From Methanoregula sp. PtaU1.Bin051 (GTDB lineage: Archaea; Halobacteriota; Methanomicrobia; Methanomicrobiales; Methanospirillaceae), in contig MVRE01000004.1 in the NCBI GenBank assembly GCA_002067895.1, forward strand, positions 1 through 64,000: DNA of 64,000 nt. Direction: 5' to 3'. The number at the start of each line of letters is the position of its first letter. Position 1 is the stretch's first letter. Of this stretch, positions 33,828 through 42,439 are shown one piece after another. The position numbers and the translations under genes were made by a program. Below the pieces are notes generated by a model. It saw only the letters and a program-made list of their open reading frames with translations, was not told where the DNA came from and did no database searches.

Positions 33828-34333
33828 TGTGCGGGATTACGGGGACGCCGGGGACCGGAAAGACAAAGGTTGCGGATGAGCTTGCACGGAGAGGGAATAC
33901 CGTTGTGCATTTGATAACAACAATAGGGCCGTACGTAACTGGTATCGATGAGAGACGCGACACGCAGATCATCGATGTCGACCGGTGGTCTGCCGGGTTC
34001 CGGAAGATTGACGGTTTTGTCGAAGGCCACATTGCCCACCTGCTTCCCTGCGACAGGATCGTGGTACTCCGTTGCCGTCCGGATGAACTGCGAAGAAGGT
34101 TGCAACTGCGCAAGTACCGGAAAGAGAAGATTGACGAGAACGCGGAAGCAGAAGCCCTCGATGTCTGCCTAATCGAGACCGTAGAACGGTTCGATCCGTC
34201 GCAGATCCTTGAGCTCGATACAACTTCACAGGATGCTTCGCATTGTGCTACGCTGATAGATCTCTTTGCCAAAGGGGAGATCCCATCGGCATTCGGAACA
34301 ATCGACTGGTCCGGTTATCTGGGGGCCTCCTGA
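33824..34333 (+). CDS. AK6/Fap7-like adenylate kinase
   Basis: 169-aa P-loop NMP kinase of the archaeal AK6/Fap7 group (putative adenylate kinase), with Walker A GTPGTGKTKV near the N-terminus, a VVLRCRPDELRRRLQLRKY NMP/LID segment, and a conserved KIDENAEAEALDVCLIE motif. In eukaryotes Fap7 acts in late 18S rRNA processing, and archaeal homologues bind ribosomal protein S11. A role in ribosome assembly is therefore as likely as simple nucleotide metabolism. ATGA overlap with hisC; an alternative ATG three bases later gives MCGITGTPG. The stop overlaps the next start as TGATG. Confidence 0.85.
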   Translation: MMCGITGTPGTGKTKVADELARRGNTVVHLITTIGPYVTGIDERRDTQIIDVDRWSAGFRKIDGFVEGHIAHLLPCDRIVVLRCRPDELRRRLQLRKYRKEKIDENAEAEALDVCLIETVERFDPSQILELDTTSQDASHCATLIDLFAKGEIPSAFGTIDWSGYLGAS

Positions 34334-34929
34334 TGACGCTGGACAGCTACCGGGCACATGTCAAGATTTACATGGACCCGGTCGTTTCAATCGCAATCCG
34401 CCTCGGTCTGACTCCGAACTTCTTTACGTTAGCTGCCTTTGCAGCGTCAGCAGTCGCCGGCGTGCTCTTTTATTTCAGGCTGGAACCGTACGCGATTCTC
34501 GCAGTCCTCATAAACGCTTTCTGTGATGCGCTCGACGGCGCGGTTGCCCGCGAGATGAAGATCCAGAGCGTACGGGGGGACTTCCTCGATCATGCGGTCG
34601 ACCGGTACGCGGACATCTTCATCATTACCGGTATTTTTGCTGGGGGACTGGTCAGCTGGCCGGTCGGTGTCATTGCCCTTACCGGCGTTCTCATGTCGTC
34701 GTATCTCGGCACGCAGGCCCAGGCAGTCGGTGTCGGACGTTACTACGGGGGACTGCTCGGGAGGGCCGATCGTCTCGTGCTCATTATCATTATCGGTGTC
34801 ATCGATATCATTTTACCGGCAGGACTTTTCGGTATCACGTTTATGACGTGGCTACTGCTCTTTTTTGGAATCTTCGGCCATGTCACCGCCTTTCAGCGGT
34901 TCGCGTACGTGTGGGCAAAGGTCAAGTAA
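34333..34929 (+). CDS. CDP-alcohol phosphatidyltransferase
   Basis: 198-aa integral membrane enzyme joining an alcohol phosphate head group to CDP-archaeol. The signature D-x2-D-G-x2-A-R-x8-G-x3-D-x3-D is complete (Asp65, Asp68, Gly69, Ala72, Arg73, Gly82, Asp86, Asp90). About five to six membrane segments are visible. In methanogens the closest type is archaetidylinositol-phosphate synthase, and the conserved RYADIF after the motif fits it, but the head group is not certain. The start at 34333 is set by the TGATG overlap with the kinase gene. A longer in-frame extension to 34243 is inside that gene. Confidence 0.88.
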   Translation: MTLDSYRAHVKIYMDPVVSIAIRLGLTPNFFTLAAFAASAVAGVLFYFRLEPYAILAVLINAFCDALDGAVAREMKIQSVRGDFLDHAVDRYADIFIITGIFAGGLVSWPVGVIALTGVLMSSYLGTQAQAVGVGRYYGGLLGRADRLVLIIIIGVIDIILPAGLFGITFMTWLLLFFGIFGHVTAFQRFAYVWAKVK

Positions 34930-34971
34930 TTTTATTCGTATCCGGTTCCGCCGAAATTGCAGGCCATGTAC

Positions 34972-35637
34972 CTACGAGGGCTCCCCCTCTCCTGTAATTA
35001 TCTTCTTAACGTATTCCAGAGCCGCTTTCGCATCCACCCGTTTCTGGTCGCAGGAATGATCTGAGATCCATATGGCAAACCGCTCCCTTGTGCCGGCCTC
35101 GATGGAACCTTCAGCGACAGAGATGATCCGGGAATACGTCCTCTGGGGGTAGAAGAGCGATTGCGCAGCTGCAAGAATCGCATCATGGGCTGCAGCATCG
35201 ATGATCCCATCACACAACGCATTTTTCAGCGTGCAGCGGATATTAACGAGCGGTTCTGAGAGCGCAAGGCCGGAATCAGGATCGAAGACGAGAGCGACCT
35301 CATCATCGGATACCAGTTCACCGCTCCTGTACATCCGGTAAATCTCCCCAATGCCTTCCATGCCCAGCGTGTCAAGCTCGGCCGCCCGGAGCGCTCCCAT
35401 GCTGGATGCCCCTATCACCTGGACGCCGGCCTTTATTGCCGAAAGGATCTCGCGATGGCCGACCGCCGAGTCCTGGTGGAATACCCCGTCGATCAGGCAG
35501 ATGATCGTCGCGCCGTCCCTGACAGCAGCAAGGATATCGCCCCGCCGTGCCGGGGGGCGGTATTCCGCATCGGGCAGGATGGAATCCGCTGCCGATCGCT
35601 CAAGGCTTGGCCCGAGAAATACGATGGTCCTGTGCAT
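34972..35637 (-). CDS. tfuA: TfuA-like protein
   Basis: 221-aa TfuA-domain protein that partners YcaO in thioamide formation. The family core is clear: TIVFLGPSLERSAAD, PPARRGDILAAV, ICLIDGVFHQDSAVGHREIL, GVQVIGASSMGALRAAEL. In methanogens YcaO-TfuA converts a glycine of the methyl-coenzyme M reductase alpha subunit to thioglycine, where TfuA is thought to supply sulfide to the YcaO-activated backbone. The ATG at 35637 has GGAGAG upstream and lies inside the ycaO 3' end (38-nt overlap). Confidence 0.92.
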   Translation of the reverse strand: MHRTIVFLGPSLERSAADSILPDAEYRPPARRGDILAAVRDGATIICLIDGVFHQDSAVGHREILSAIKAGVQVIGASSMGALRAAELDTLGMEGIGEIYRMYRSGELVSDDEVALVFDPDSGLALSEPLVNIRCTLKNALCDGIIDAAAHDAILAAAQSLFYPQRTYSRIISVAEGSIEAGTRERFAIWISDHSCDQKRVDAKAALEYVKKIITGEGEPS

Positions 35638-36811
35638 GTGTCGCTCTCCGGCCCTTCCGATCCGGATCCATGGCAAACGCCTCGAGGCCCGGGACAATCA
35701 CCCGCACGACCGGGATACCGATCTCTTCCCGGGTTAAATCAACGACGATAACCCGGTCGAGCCCCTGTTTTGCAAGGGCGGCGATCATAATCCGGATATC
35801 CTTGAGGAAATCATCGGTATCAAAGGAAGGGATCGCAGTGAAGTCGACAGTCCCGTTGTCCCTGAACCAGTAGGCATTCATCCGCTTGGTCCGCTCGTAT
35901 CCCATCCGTTTCCGCAGGAGCGCAACCGGCGTGTCTTCCCGCGCCCCGTGGATCTGGGTGAGCCTGCTCTGGGCGACCTCGGTGAGAGCCCGCATGACGG
36001 CGATCCGGGCGCTGGTATGCGTCCCCATGCCCATGGTAAGGAGCATCGGATCCTTCAGCTGTACGTCATCGGCGACTGCTGCCATGGTCGGGATCCCGAT
36101 ATCGCTCGTGATGTTGCGGATGATGACCTCGACACCGGCATCCGCGAATTTCTTCTGCATCCAGTTGATCAGCGGATCATTGATATTCGTAACAGCACGG
36201 CCGGTGTTACGCGATAATTCTACAAGCGACCATGCATCCCGCTCGATCACCTCGCAAAGGCCGTGGAATATGGCCTCCTCCATCGTGTTGCCCGAGGCAA
36301 GGCCGTTGGTATTCGTCCTGAAAAGCGGATGGAACCTTGGAGGAAGCGGATGAAATACCGCCTCTGCAGATATGAATGTCGGTTCGTCGTTTGCGATATC
36401 ATAACCCCCATACCACGGCAGGATCTGGTCCGGATTGGCTTCCAACGGGAGGATAAGATCCCGCGGGTCGACAATTCTCCCCCTGCCGAAGAGTTCAAGG
36501 TAAAGTCCGCGCTCGATCCGCCGGTTATGGACTTCCGAGGAGTACCGCTCGATCCCTTCCATGATCGCCGAGATCCGGGACTCCTCGACCGTTGCCCCCT
36601 TGCCGTTGTAGACTGTAATCGCCCCGTCCTCGGCCGTGGGGCGGATGCAGGAGAATACGGGGATTCCGATCCGATCGAGGTTCGTGATGTCGGCGACCCG
36701 CGTGATTCCCGCAGCCGGTACTTTCGGCTCGATACGGGCAAGCGTCTCTTCGAGCGGGACTGCCCGCTGGGTCTCATTGTTGTAGGTCTTTTTACAGGGC
36801 TTCAGTTCCAT
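35600..36811 (-). CDS. ycaO: YcaO-family ATP-dependent cyclodehydratase/thioamidation enzyme
   Basis: 403-aa YcaO. It activates a peptide amide by phosphorylation with ATP. Family landmarks are GKGATVEESRISAIMEGIERYS (the ATP/Mg-binding ExxxE-type glutamates), NTNGLASGNTMEEAIFHGLCEVIERDAW, TMGMGTHTSARIAVMRALTEVAQSR and VIVPGLEAFAMDPDRKG. Paired with tfuA, and in a methanogen, the expected product is thioglycine in McrA. No mcr gene is in the window, as usual for this pair. The ycaO transcript probably starts from a TATA-like TTTTTTAAAC near 36890. Confidence 0.94.
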   Translation of the reverse strand: MELKPCKKTYNNETQRAVPLEETLARIEPKVPAAGITRVADITNLDRIGIPVFSCIRPTAEDGAITVYNGKGATVEESRISAIMEGIERYSSEVHNRRIERGLYLELFGRGRIVDPRDLILPLEANPDQILPWYGGYDIANDEPTFISAEAVFHPLPPRFHPLFRTNTNGLASGNTMEEAIFHGLCEVIERDAWSLVELSRNTGRAVTNINDPLINWMQKKFADAGVEVIIRNITSDIGIPTMAAVADDVQLKDPMLLTMGMGTHTSARIAVMRALTEVAQSRLTQIHGAREDTPVALLRKRMGYERTKRMNAYWFRDNGTVDFTAIPSFDTDDFLKDIRIMIAALAKQGLDRVIVVDLTREEIGIPVVRVIVPGLEAFAMDPDRKGRRATHAQDHRISRAKP

Positions 36812-37005
36812 GGAACACCAGGTTGTCGGTTCATCTGCATGCCGGGGTCAGGTGCATTATCCTGCATAGCACCGGACGGATTTGATCAGTTTAAAAAATA
36901 GGCGGTGCTGTCGTTTATACATGTTCATCAACCGATCGTTATGCTTGGAACAACTGCCAGCGTTCAACCCTGCTGCATGTAGCGCTTCAGTTCTCAGCCG
37001 AAATC

Positions 37006-38007
37006 TCAGAAAAAGCTCTCCAGCGTTTTCTGCCCCGCTTTTACGGAAAAGCTCTCCATCGCTTTGTTTACGCGTTCCGGAGAGAAATCATACTGGTCGC
37101 AGAGCATTTTACGAATGCCTTCGGGATCAGGACAGCCCCACGAGAGTTCGTACGCGTCCGTGACCAGAGGATGCAAAAAGAGCTCAATCGCCGGTTCCGG
37201 GTCAAATCCCGGCATCTTTTCACGAAGCTTGCTCTCAAACTCCCCGCTCCGCACGATCTTCAGTCCGGTCTTTGCCCCGACACCGTTTATACCGGTATTG
37301 AAATCGGTCCCGACGAGAATCCCGATCCGGACCAGCTGCTCACGGGAGATTGACAGGCCGGCGAGGACGTCGGAAAGGACAATCCGCTCGGGAACGACAG
37401 TTATGGATCTCCCCCGGATCTTCCGTTTGCCCGAAACCGTGAGGTTGCGGACAAGCACCGGGGCACCAAAAAGAAGGGTGTCGTAATCCTGAGACACGAC
37501 ATACCGTACATCACCGCGCGCAGCCATATATGCCGCCTGCGCCTCGCCTTCGCCCGGCGCCTGGAGGACAGGAATGCCAAGAAGACGCAGCAATTCCTTT
37601 GAGCTTTCTATAATGGCGTCATCGACACGCGATGACGCCCGGGCCTGTTTGTATGCTTCCTCCTCGTCCCCGCGCTCCAGCGCTTCTTTCCACCGTTCAC
37701 CGGCGTCCGTGCGGATTTTTTTTCGTTCATTGAGGGTCTCCTGCTTGAGCTCGGTGGGTTTACCGTCAAAAACAAAGACCGGTTTTATCCCTTTCTCGAG
37801 GAAAGTTGCCATCCGGAAAAGGATGCCGGACAGGTGGGATGTGACGCGCCCGTGCCGGTCCATGAGGGGCGTCCCGTCCGGCTGACGGATGATGGTTAAG
37901 AACTGGTAGAGCGCGTTGTTCGCATCAATGGCAGCGGCACCGGCAAGGCTTTCGAATCCGACCGGCGACTTGTAATCCGCGATAATGTCCCGTAACGCAA
38001 CACCCAT
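37006..38007 (-). CDS. fen: Flap endonuclease 1
   Basis: 333-aa structure-specific 5' nuclease that removes RNA-DNA flaps during Okazaki fragment maturation and repair. Metal-binding acidic residues are visible in [27 protein letters not shown] and VSQDYDTLL. The helix-two-turn-helix is in [23 protein letters not shown]. The last eight residues, QKTLESFF, are a classic PIP box for binding PCNA. Length and order match archaeal Fen1. It lies 24 nt downstream of a small membrane protein gene. Confidence 0.97.
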   Translation of the reverse strand: MGVALRDIIADYKSPVGFESLAGAAAIDANNALYQFLTIIRQPDGTPLMDRHGRVTSHLSGILFRMATFLEKGIKPVFVFDGKPTELKQETLNERKKIRTDAGERWKEALERGDEEEAYKQARASSRVDDAIIESSKELLRLLGIPVLQAPGEGEAQAAYMAARGDVRYVVSQDYDTLLFGAPVLVRNLTVSGKRKIRGRSITVVPERIVLSDVLAGLSISREQLVRIGILVGTDFNTGINGVGAKTGLKIVRSGEFESKLREKMPGFDPEPAIELFLHPLVTDAYELSWGCPDPEGIRKMLCDQYDFSPERVNKAMESFSVKAGQKTLESFF

Positions 38008-38031
38008 GATATCTCCTGCGGATGGCAGGTA

Positions 38032-38346
38032 TCAGCGGTAGACCCGCTTCGAATATTCCCCGACCAGCTCGTTGAGATGGGATATGGCCATGTCATGTTT
38101 TATCGCCATTCTCTTGGCCATCTCTTCAAGGTTGGAACGCAGCATGCGCTCCCGCGAGACCACACTCTTCTCAAGCTTCCTGACTTTGACCTGTAACGAA
38201 AGGAAGAGCCCGCCCAATGATAGCATCATCAGGGTGGCGGCAACTGCAATCGTAAGATCCTGCCAGAACCTGAGGATCAGGACGAGTGTGGAGATGATCA
38301 TGACAACCGTGAGAAGGATATCGAGAATGTATTCACGAATCTCCAT
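38032..38346 (-). CDS. Small two-helix membrane protein with coiled-coil tail
   Basis: 104 aa. Two hydrophobic helices (about 7-27 and 31-53) are followed by a charged, heptad-like region (VRKLEKSVVSRERMLRSNLEEMAKRM) predicted to be a cytoplasmic coiled coil. No family was recognised. It lies upstream of fen on the same strand and divergent from the presenilin-like protease, so it may share regulation with either. Small proteins of this layout often accompany membrane complexes, but no function can be assigned. Confidence 0.7.
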   Translation of the reverse strand: MEIREYILDILLTVVMIISTLVLILRFWQDLTIAVAATLMMLSLGGLFLSLQVKVRKLEKSVVSRERMLRSNLEEMAKRMAIKHDMAISHLNELVGEYSKRVYR

Positions 38347-38399
38347 GCTTTTAGATGATGAAGATACAGTAATTAAGCTAACTATATCAGGAGCCCCCC

Positions 38400-39293
38400 A
38401 TGGACATTCGACATTTCATCCCGTTTCTCGTTATGCCACTTCTGCTGGTAATTGTCGAGATTGGCGCGCTCGCCCTTTCCCTTCCAGTGCAGGCTGCGGG
38501 GATCACAGCTTTTGAGGATCCCGAATCAGTCGCAAACCCGTTTATCTTCATCGCGATCCTGCTCCTGTTCACTGCATTTTTACTTTTTCTCATAAAGTTC
38601 GGTTTAAAACGGATAATCGGTCTTGTCATCATCGGATCCATCTTCATTACATTCTGCTATGTTTTCTGGGCCATTATATTCGCGATATTGGGATCTACCG
38701 ACATCGCTATAATCCTGACACTCGCCGTTTCTACAACTGCTACCGTCCTGCTTTACAAATATCCTGAGTGGTACGTCATCGATGTACTGGGGATCCTTAT
38801 CGCAGCCGGCGTGGCATCAATCTTCGGGGCATCCCTGGACATCCTCCCGGTCGTCATCCTCCTTGTAATCCTCGCAGTTTACGATGCTATCTCGGTTTAC
38901 AAAACAAAGCATATGATCACGCTTGCCGAGGGAGTGATCGACCTCAAGACCCCGATCCTCTTTGTTATCCCCAAAAGAAGGGATTACTCGTTCATCCGGG
39001 AGGGGATCGGGAAGCTCGAGGATGGCGGGGAGCGGGCGGCTTTCATCATGGGAATGGGTGACCTCATCATGCCCTCAATCCTTGTTGTCTCGGCAAACGT
39101 CTTTTTAAACGGATTCCGCATTCTCGGATTCGTCAACTTCCCGGCACTCGGGGCGATTGTCGGATCTCTTGCCGGGCTCGTCGTACTCCTGTATTTCGTC
39201 AGCTCCGGAAAACCCCAGGCCGGGCTTCCCCCGCTGAACGGGGGAACGCTCATCGGTTTTGCAGCGGGGCTTCTGCTGGCGGCCTTCGTGTAG
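38400..39293 (+). CDS. Presenilin/SPP-type intramembrane aspartyl protease
   Basis: 297-aa polytopic protein with about nine membrane segments and both catalytic aspartates: Asp162 in AVYDAISVY and Asp221 in GMGDLIMPS. The third signature, normally PAL, appears as LPPLNGG (276-282). It belongs to the archaeal presenilin homologue group (A22; DUF1119) that includes the structurally solved MCMJR1 protein. It would cleave membrane-spanning helices, probably remnant signal peptides or regulatory proteins. GGAG lies 7 nt before the ATG. Its 3' end overlaps the convergent GTPase gene by 44 nt. Confidence 0.93.
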   Translation: MDIRHFIPFLVMPLLLVIVEIGALALSLPVQAAGITAFEDPESVANPFIFIAILLLFTAFLLFLIKFGLKRIIGLVIIGSIFITFCYVFWAIIFAILGSTDIAIILTLAVSTTATVLLYKYPEWYVIDVLGILIAAGVASIFGASLDILPVVILLVILAVYDAISVYKTKHMITLAEGVIDLKTPILFVIPKRRDYSFIREGIGKLEDGGERAAFIMGMGDLIMPSILVVSANVFLNGFRILGFVNFPALGAIVGSLAGLVVLLYFVSSGKPQAGLPPLNGGTLIGFAAGLLLAAFV

Positions 39294-40218
39294 GTTTCGG
39301 GCGGTACGAGAGGAGCAGGTCCAGGACTTCACGAACCCCTTCACCGGTCCCGGTCGACATCCGGAGATCCTCGCTGCTGTCCATGATATCCGATTTATTG
39401 GCGACAACGATGACCGGCACGGAAACGAGCCCTCTCACTTCTTCAAGCAGCCTTCGCTGCACTTCGACCGGGTAGCCGCAGTGCCCGGAGGGATCGATGA
39501 TGAAGAGCACGACGTTTGCTACATTCATAATCGCCGAGAGCGCCTGTCGCTCGATTACATTGCGCTCTTCTGCAGGCCGGTCGAGGATTCCCGGGGTATC
39601 GACGAACTGGGCACGTTCCCTGCCGATCTTCCGGTGCCCGACAATGATACCTTTTGTCGTGAAGGGATATGAGGCCACTTCCGGTTCGGCACCGGTCACC
39701 CTGCGAATAAACGACGATTTGCCTACATTCGGATAACCGGCAATAACGATAGTGAAGGCATCCTCAATATGGGGAAGATTCCGGAGCACGTTTCTCACCT
39801 CGTTTAAGAACCGCAGGTCGTCATCTATCTGATGCACGATTGATGCGATCCGGGCGACAGCCTGTTTGCGGACGGAGAGAGAGTCTTTTGATTTCCTTGC
39901 CCTGAACGCCAGATCACCCCCGATCATCCCGGCATGCTTTGCTGCCCACCCGACCGCTCCCAGCGACTGGCGGATCCGTTCGATGCCAAAGAGGATATCT
40001 GTCATCTCCCGGTAGAACTGCGGGAGTTCATCGAACTCCGGAAAACCCCTGATGATATAGACAAGCCGGTCATGGACAGCGGACCTGACCGCCCGGACGA
40101 ACTCCTCGTTGGCGCGATCCTTGTTGATCTTCTCCTTCATCTTCTTTGCTGCACGGCGAAAACTCCGGTCAAGGATCTCATCGGCCGTCGGTACCGTCGG
40201 AAGGCGTTCGAACTCCAC
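39250..40218 (-). CDS. NOG1-like GTPase
   Basis: 322-aa OBG/NOG1-family GTPase. A helical N-terminal domain (about 1-150) precedes the G domain with G1 GYPNVGKSS, the switch segment YPFTTKGI, G3 DTPGILDRP and G4 ANKSD. NOG1 acts in large-subunit ribosome assembly in eukaryotes, and archaeal homologues are presumed to do so. The likely start is GTG at 40218, giving MEFERLPTVPTADEIL, as a longer in-frame upstream extension lies in the divergent gene. The C-terminus overlaps the presenilin-like gene by 44 nt on the opposite strand. Confidence 0.9.
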   Translation of the reverse strand: MEFERLPTVPTADEILDRSFRRAAKKMKEKINKDRANEEFVRAVRSAVHDRLVYIIRGFPEFDELPQFYREMTDILFGIERIRQSLGAVGWAAKHAGMIGGDLAFRARKSKDSLSVRKQAVARIASIVHQIDDDLRFLNEVRNVLRNLPHIEDAFTIVIAGYPNVGKSSFIRRVTGAEPEVASYPFTTKGIIVGHRKIGRERAQFVDTPGILDRPAEERNVIERQALSAIMNVANVVLFIIDPSGHCGYPVEVQRRLLEEVRGLVSVPVIVVANKSDIMDSSEDLRMSTGTGEGVREVLDLLLSYRPKPTRRPPAEAPLQNR

Positions 40219-40230
40219 GAATCTCAAACC

Positions 40231-40237
40231 TATATAT
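40231..40237 (+). promoter_or_regulatory. TATA box in a 46-bp divergent promoter
   Basis: TATATAT lies between the divergent GTPase (start 40218) and HTH-CBS gene (start 40265). Standard spacing puts the plus-strand transcript start near 40258, leaving a leader of about 7 nt, so the HTH-CBS mRNA should be nearly leaderless. The same AT tract could serve the minus strand only with a start inside the GTPase coding region. Confidence 0.45.
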
Positions 40238-40264
40238 CCATGGAACGTGATACGGATTATCGTT

Positions 40265-41143
40265 ATGGACTTATCCCTGATCCAGAAGGATATCTTAATC
40301 ACCTTAATCACCCTTTATCACCGCCAGTCCCATTCCATCAAGGGGGAGGAAATTGCTGATGTCATCCACCGCAACCCTGGCACGGTACGCAACCAGATGC
40401 AGGCCTTGAAAGCGATCGGGCTTGTAGATGGCGTACCCGGGCCAAAGGGGGGATATATCCCGACCGCCCTTGCCTACAAAGAGCTGAACCTGAGTCTTTC
40501 TGAAGGAGATTATGACGTCCCGATTAGCAGGAACGGGGAGGTGGTAAAGAGCGTAAAGGTAGTGGAAATCGATTTCACTACACTTTGCCACCCTGACGTA
40601 TGCCATGCGGTTATCAAGCTGATCGGGAGTGCCAAGATATTCGAGATCGGGGACCAGATCACCATCGGCCCGACACCGGTCAACAAGCTCGTGATCAAAG
40701 GAGAGGTCTTTGGCAAGGATGAAGCAGAGCAGTCCCTCATAATTTCGACAACGGAGATGGTATCCCTGCCAAAAATGTCTATAAAAAATTACATGAGTTC
40801 TCCTTTGAAGACCCTGCGGGGTCTTGATACTCTTCATGACGCGCTTGAACTTTTTAATCGCTACCGTATCCACGGGGCTCCGGTTATCGAGGATGACAAG
40901 CTAACGGGAATTGTCACGATGAGCGACATTGCCACAGCAGTAGAAATGAACCTGCCGCTTTCGACCCTTGTATCCGAAGTCATGACAACGGATGTTGTGG
41001 AAGCCCCATCGGATACCAAACTCTTTGAGGTTATCCGGAGGTTCAAGGAACGGGAGATCGGCCGCCTGATTGTTGTCGAGAACGGGAAACCGATCGGGAT
41101 CCTTACGCAGTCCGATATCATCCGGGTTTTCCCCGCCCTCTAA
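40265..41143 (+). CDS. HTH-CBS domain transcription regulator
   Basis: 292-aa regulator. An N-terminal winged helix (about 1-70, QKDILITLITLYHRQ, then EEIADVIHRNPGTVRNQMQALKAIGL) is followed by a DUF293-type domain (about 75-165, with FTTLCHPDVCHAVIKLIG). Two CBS domains follow (about 170-290: SPLKTLRGLDTLHDALELF and VVEAPSDTKLFEVIRRF, each ending in a GILTQSDI-like motif). CBS pairs bind adenine nucleotides, so energy state may control DNA binding. The start at ATG 40265 is chosen from the homology beginning MDLSLIQKDIL and the promoter position. Confidence 0.88.
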   Translation: MDLSLIQKDILITLITLYHRQSHSIKGEEIADVIHRNPGTVRNQMQALKAIGLVDGVPGPKGGYIPTALAYKELNLSLSEGDYDVPISRNGEVVKSVKVVEIDFTTLCHPDVCHAVIKLIGSAKIFEIGDQITIGPTPVNKLVIKGEVFGKDEAEQSLIISTTEMVSLPKMSIKNYMSSPLKTLRGLDTLHDALELFNRYRIHGAPVIEDDKLTGIVTMSDIATAVEMNLPLSTLVSEVMTTDVVEAPSDTKLFEVIRRFKEREIGRLIVVENGKPIGILTQSDIIRVFPAL

Positions 41144-41160
41144 TTCTCCGTACGGGATAT

Positions 41161-41170
41161 TTTTTATACA
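41161..41170 (+). promoter_or_regulatory. Putative TATA box of the histone gene
   Basis: TTTTTATACA lies 34-43 nt upstream of the histone ATG, which would leave a leader of about 14 nt. Confidence 0.45.
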
Positions 41171-41203
41171 TCAGGAGGCGAAAAAAGAACGGGGCAGATA
41201 GCT

Positions 41204-41413
41204 ATGACCGAACTTTCCCGTGCTGCTGTCGAACGGATCCTCAAGAATGCCGGTGCCGGGCGTGTCAGCGCTGATGCAATAACCACCCTTTCCGATCTCA
41301 TGGAAGAATACGGGACGTTCCTTTCTAAGGAATCCAAGAAGATGGCTGAACATGCCGGCAGGAAGACAGTAAGGGGTGCAGACATAAAAATGGCGGCTGA
41401 AATGTTCAAATAA
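41204..41413 (+). CDS. Archaeal histone
   Basis: 69-aa single histone fold (HMf-like) that dimerises and wraps DNA into hypernucleosomes. The three helices and connecting loops are clear: LSRAAVERILKNAGAGRVSA, DAITTLSDLMEEYGTFLSKE, SKKMAEHAGRKTVRGADIKM. The DNA-contact segment AGRKTV and the RVSADA loop match the family. No N- or C-terminal tails are present. Monocistronic with its own promoter. Confidence 0.97.
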   Translation: MTELSRAAVERILKNAGAGRVSADAITTLSDLMEEYGTFLSKESKKMAEHAGRKTVRGADIKMAAEMFK

Positions 41414-41473
41414 CGGATTTACTCATCCGTTCTTGAAAAAAATCCTTCATTACAATCCCGTTTTTTGAGAACA

Positions 41474-41483
41474 CTTTATATAT
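41474..41483 (+). promoter_or_regulatory. TATA box of a leaderless PRC-barrel gene
   Basis: CTTTATATAT, with transcription expected about 25 nt downstream, near 41503. The gene's ATG is at 41505, so the transcript is probably leaderless. Confidence 0.5.
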
Positions 41484-41504
41484 TTATACGACGTCATTTT
41501 TTTT

Positions 41505-41759
41505 ATGACGCGCGTATTCGCAAGGAGCCTTTCACGTAAAAAGATCATGAGCAATGACGGGAAGCTCATTGGAACCCTCAAAAATATCAGGGTCGATTTT
41601 GATTCCGGTCAGGTTGTTGAACTGATTGTTCATCCGGACCAGACCTTTGTTACGGAAGGATATAACATGGAGGATGACAAGCTTCTGGTCATCCCGTTTG
41701 AGGCGGTAAAAGATATCAAGGACTACATTGTCGTTGACCGTTACCTTGCGCGAAAATAA
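41505..41759 (+). CDS. PRC-barrel domain protein
   Basis: 84-aa single PRC-barrel domain. SLSRKKIMSNDGKLIGTLKNIRV and VELIVHPDQTF form the usual beta-barrel strands, followed by LLVIPFEAVKDIKDYIVVD. In archaea such stand-alone domains are widespread. Proposed roles are in RNA metabolism or as cell-division partners (the CdpB family). The sequence alone does not decide. Its 3' end overlaps the convergent pgp gene by 19 nt. Confidence 0.88.
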   Translation: MTRVFARSLSRKKIMSNDGKLIGTLKNIRVDFDSGQVVELIVHPDQTFVTEGYNMEDDKLLVIPFEAVKDIKDYIVVDRYLARK

Positions 41760-42439
41760 GAGCGGTATTTTTCTACCGCTTCAACAAACCCGTCACCATA
41801 TTCTTTTCTGGTAATATACGTCGCTATCTTCTTTACATCGGGATGTGCGTTTGCTACAGCAATGCCGATGCCGGCACCTGCCAGCATAGGAACATCATTG
41901 ACGGAATCGCCGATCGCCATGATATCGGAGGGATCGATTGCCAACATCTCGCCAAGAGCCTTAAGAGCGGTACCTTTGTTTATCCCTGTCAGCTGGATAT
42001 GGATGGCATACCCGGTATCGATCACCTGTACCGGGAAACCTGAGAGGACCTTTCTTACTTCATCAGGGGACACCGTTCTCGCAAAGGCACGATCGGAAAA
42101 CCGGTAGTCCGGGCTGTAGAGATCCAGTTCGGTTCCGGTTTTCTGGAAATGCTGCTGTACTGCAGCAAGAGCATTTTTCGAGATACTGAGATCTCCATGA
42201 ATCTGCAGGGTACCTGTAAAACCCGAACGATAAACTCCGCCATTTTCGGCAATAAAGGAGCCGCGGGTGCCGATCATCTTGCAGAGGGCGTCCATAAAAC
42301 AAGCCGTGTTGCCGCTTGCCAGGATGACCTCGATACCAGTGTCAACCAGCGAACGGATTGTGTCAATAGCACCGGTATTGATACGGCGGGACGGATCCGT
42401 GATCGTCCCGTCAATATCGGTAAGGAGCGCTTTCAGCAC
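41741..42439 (-). CDS. pgp: Phosphoglycolate phosphatase-type HAD phosphatase
   Basis: 232-aa HAD-superfamily class IIB phosphatase of the archaeal phosphoglycolate phosphatase group. The nucleophile motif is DIDGTITD (Asp8, Asp10), motif II is ILASGNT, the lysine motif is in [10 protein letters not shown], and the terminal acidic motif is [11 protein letters not shown]. Related sucrose- and mannosyl-phosphate phosphatases share this layout, so the substrate is provisional. The start overlaps the radA stop by 7 nt, suggesting expression with radA. This fits removal of 2-phosphoglycolate released from damaged DNA ends, although that link is inference. Confidence 0.85.
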   Translation of the reverse strand: MLKALLTDIDGTITDPSRRINTGAIDTIRSLVDTGIEVILASGNTACFMDALCKMIGTRGSFIAENGGVYRSGFTGTLQIHGDLSISKNALAAVQQHFQKTGTELDLYSPDYRFSDRAFARTVSPDEVRKVLSGFPVQVIDTGYAIHIQLTGINKGTALKALGEMLAIDPSDIMAIGDSVNDVPMLAGAGIGIAVANAHPDVKKIATYITRKEYGDGFVEAVEKYRSYFRAR

